From CAYHZL01 sp964361075 (GTDB lineage Bacteria > Bacteroidota > Ignavibacteria > UBA10030 > UBA8401), in the NCBI GenBank assembly GCA_964361075.1, contig CAYHZL010000033.1:1-23588 (forward strand): a stretch of 23,588 nt of DNA, read 5' to 3'. How positions within the stretch are numbered: position 1 is the stretch's first letter; the number at the start of each line of letters is the position of its first letter. The translations under genes and the position numbers were made by a program. The notes beneath the pieces are model-generated. The model had not been told where the DNA came from, did no database searches, and saw nothing but the letters and a program-made list of their open reading frames with translations. Shown piece by piece: positions 22,289-23,588 of the stretch.

Positions 22289-22344
22289 ACGCGGAACCTA
22301 CAGCTTAGAAGGCTGTTGCTCTATCCAATTGAGCTACCGGATCA
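22289..22344. repeat. attR: 56-bp copy of the 5' part of tRNA-Arg
   Basis: Exact copy of 7455-7510. On the minus strand it runs from the tRNA 5' acceptor strand to the first T-stem bases, then diverges, so it lacks the T loop and 3' acceptor strand and cannot give a tRNA. It marks the right boundary of the island. Confidence 0.92.
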
Positions 22345-22386
22345 TTTTTTCTTTTACAATGTACAAAACTCGGAAAACGAAGGCAA

Positions 22387-23265
22387 ATGAAAACACGAAA
22401 GAGCATTCTTACCAATGGCGCTGTACGCCATCACGTACAGCGTGACAGTAAGCAAAAAATATTTGTATCGCTCATATTTCTTTTTTTTGTACGCAGCATT
22501 GTGTTCTCCGAATCGTTTTCATTGTCTCTTTTTCCGAAACAAAATCTTCTGCCTGTCTTTTCCGGAAACGGCACTGCGCATCGTTTTTCAATCGCACAAA
22601 TTTTTGACTCATACAATGTTATTGCAAGTTTGGGCGGACAAATTCCGATGATAAAGATTTCATATTCTTCTTTCGATGCATATTTTTCTGCAGCAGCTTC
22701 ATCGTACATTCAACTCAATCCGATGGAACGTGCAAACCTTGTAACAACGGATTATGTCGTGGATTTCTTTGTTCTTGATATTCCGTTTTCACCGCACACA
22801 GTGTTGCGCATTGGTCCGGGACATACCAGTCACCATCTTAGTGACAACGAATATGAAAATTTGCAGTACAAAAAATCTTTCCTCTATATCCGGGATTATT
22901 GGCAGGCATTCATCATTCAACAAAGTACAGCGTTACGCGGATTTATGTATGCCGGCGTATATTATTCCTATACTTTTGTGGCAGATAAATATTTGAATAA
23001 ACCATGGCTTTTTGAAATTGGTTTTGACGGGGGCAACACTCAATTGTGGAAACAAATTTTTGGATATCTTGCCTGCGATATTAAATTAAGACAAGAATCA
23101 AATTTTGCAACGACGCAAAATTACCAGCTCGGAATAAAAAGAACAGGGGAAAATAATTTAACCTACCGTCTTGCAATTAATTACCGCACAGGCTTAAGTG
23201 AAGAAGGACAGTTTTATTCCAAATACACTTCGATGGGGACTCTTGGATTTTATATTGATTTTTAG
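22387..23265 (+). CDS. Probable outer-membrane beta-barrel protein (DUF1207-like, tentative)
   Basis: 292 residues. A hydrophobic signal-like segment spans about residues 24-41 (KIFVSLIFLFFVRSIVF). The rest alternates polar and aromatic residues as in beta barrels and ends in a short strand with terminal Phe (LGFYIDF), a usual outer-membrane insertion signal. RIGPGHTSHHLSDNEYENL (141-159) resembles the HxSSHxGDE-type motif I associate with DUF1207 outer-membrane proteins; I am not certain of the family. The first 20 residues are odd: they are encoded across a perfect palindrome (22419-22442), so the native start may have been altered. The gene begins 42 bp outside attR and belongs to the chromosome, not the island. 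Confidence 0.65.
   Translation: MKTRKSILTNGAVRHHVQRDSKQKIFVSLIFLFFVRSIVFSESFSLSLFPKQNLLPVFSGNGTAHRFSIAQIFDSYNVIASLGGQIPMIKISYSSFDAYFSAAASSYIQLNPMERANLVTTDYVVDFFVLDIPFSPHTVLRIGPGHTSHHLSDNEYENLQYKKSFLYIRDYWQAFIIQQSTALRGFMYAGVYYSYTFVADKYLNKPWLFEIGFDGGNTQLWKQIFGYLACDIKLRQESNFATTQNYQLGIKRTGENNLTYRLAINYRTGLSEEGQFYSKYTSMGTLGFYIDF
22419..22442. repeat. Palindrome within the first codons of the outer-membrane protein gene
   Basis: CGCTGTACG (22419-22427) and CGTACAGCG (22434-22442) form a perfect 9-bp stem with a 6-nt loop, encoding GAVRHHVQR before the signal peptide core. Such a stem near the start can reduce translation. Confidence 0.55.
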
Positions 23266-23588
23266 TAACCACACAGCCCGCCGCGGCGGGTTGAATATGC
23301 AATTAGAAACTTGACCAAATACAATTTTTTGCCACACTTGTCCGCCGCAGACGGAGAAACCACAGAGAACTTTATGGATGCTTAAACTGAAAAAATTATT
23401 GCCGCTGCTTAACTTTGAACAAAAGAGACTGATTGATGAAATTCTCCCAAAGGGATGGCTTCGCCAGAAGAATCTCAAATTAAAGATATTGAGATATTTC
23501 TCTGTGTTCTCTGTGGCTTAATTTTTTTTGGTGAGTAGTTACCAATAGGTTTAGATTATTTCGGCAAGCCGCTTTAAAAATAAATCAT
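23266..23588. other. Gene-free right end with palindromic repeats
   Basis: 323 bp without a convincing gene. It holds a perfect 14-bp palindrome CCCGCCGCGGCGGG (23277-23290), a TCCG/CGGA hairpin (23341-23355), and an inverted repeat CCACAGAGAAC / GTTCTCTGTGG (23360-23370, 23506-23516) of the CCACAGAGAACACAGAG dispersed type. These look like intergenic repeats rather than regulatory sites. Confidence 0.6.

Larger units (their letters stand above)
7455..22344. mobile_element. Integrated tRNA-Arg genomic island (about 14.9 kb) with integrase, replication, TA and defence genes
   Basis: The block is bounded by 56-bp direct repeats of tRNA-Arg sequence, with a tyrosine recombinase 78 bp inside the right repeat. 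All its genes lie on the minus strand. Modules from the integrase end: hicBA, PLD-SNF2 helicase plus adenine methyltransferase, HigBA-SecB-like TAC, a 402-aa unknown, a 139-aa unknown, a DnaB-like helicase, a replication-O-like protein and a 78-aa unknown. There are no structural phage genes, no terminase and no relaxase or type IV secretion genes. This matches a phage-satellite or integrative replicating element more than a prophage or ICE. Perfect att copies suggest recent integration or continued selection on the core. Confidence 0.85.

Noticed and set aside
22289..22344. Second tRNA-Arg gene
   Set aside because: Only the 5' part is present; the T loop and 3' acceptor strand are missing, so it is an att copy.
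7455..22344. Prophage or conjugative element
   Set aside because: No capsid, portal, terminase, tail, lysis, relaxase or type IV secretion genes among the recognisable products.
23378..23521. 47-codon open frame MLKLKKLLPLLNF...
   Set aside because: It lies between the arms of an intergenic inverted repeat and reads into the CTCTGTGTTCTCTGTGG repeat; no ribosome site.

Overview
The window comes from a low-GC bacterium of the Bacteroidota/Chlorobi (FCB) group, most like Ignavibacteria or a neighbouring lineage. Two large secreted proteins end in the type A sorting domain of the type IX secretion system, with the SQNYPNPFNPAT motif common in that group. Several genes also carry a TAnnTTTG box upstream, the -7 element of Bacteroidota-type promoters.

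Left chromosomal flank (1-7436). The left edge holds the ruins of a type II-C CRISPR-Cas locus: a probable tracrRNA tail on the minus strand and the first 76 codons of cas9 on the plus strand (RuvC-I and the arginine-rich bridge helix). The cas9 frame hits a TGA and then runs, in the same frame, into the last codons of a lost T9SS gene. Two paralogous T9SS cargo genes follow, separated by a MITE-like inverted repeat. Then comes a minus-strand P1B-4-type metal-exporting ATPase, whose promoter lies in another inverted repeat.

Integrated island (7455-22344, about 14.9 kb). An intact tRNA-Arg(TCT) gene on the left and a 56-bp exact copy of its 5' part on the right bracket a block in which every gene is on the minus strand. 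From right to left: tyrosine integrase; hicBA toxin-antitoxin pair bracketed by two copies of the integrase 3' end; a PLD-nuclease/SNF2-helicase gene and an Eco57I/TaqI-like adenine methyltransferase gene 6 nt apart (a putative restriction-type defence operon); a HigB-HigA-SecB-like toxin-antitoxin-chaperone (TAC) module; an unrecognised 402-aa protein; and a small replication module with a DnaB-like helicase and a phage replication protein O-like winged-helix protein. No capsid, terminase, relaxase or conjugation genes are visible. It looks like a replicating, satellite-like defence island.

The most unexpected signal is structural RNA. Three minus-strand sites of 91-106 nt (7626-7719, 10721-10811, 12155-12260) share one plan with different sequences: an 8-nt strand A, a small hairpin, then a terminator hairpin B/B' whose loop carries the exact complement A', then a U-run interrupted by one A. 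This is an H-type pseudoknot fused to an intrinsic terminator. One copy has its own promoter and looks like a free small RNA; the other two lie directly upstream of island genes.

Right flank (22345-23588). A signal-peptide-bearing, probably outer-membrane protein, then a gene-free stretch with palindromes.
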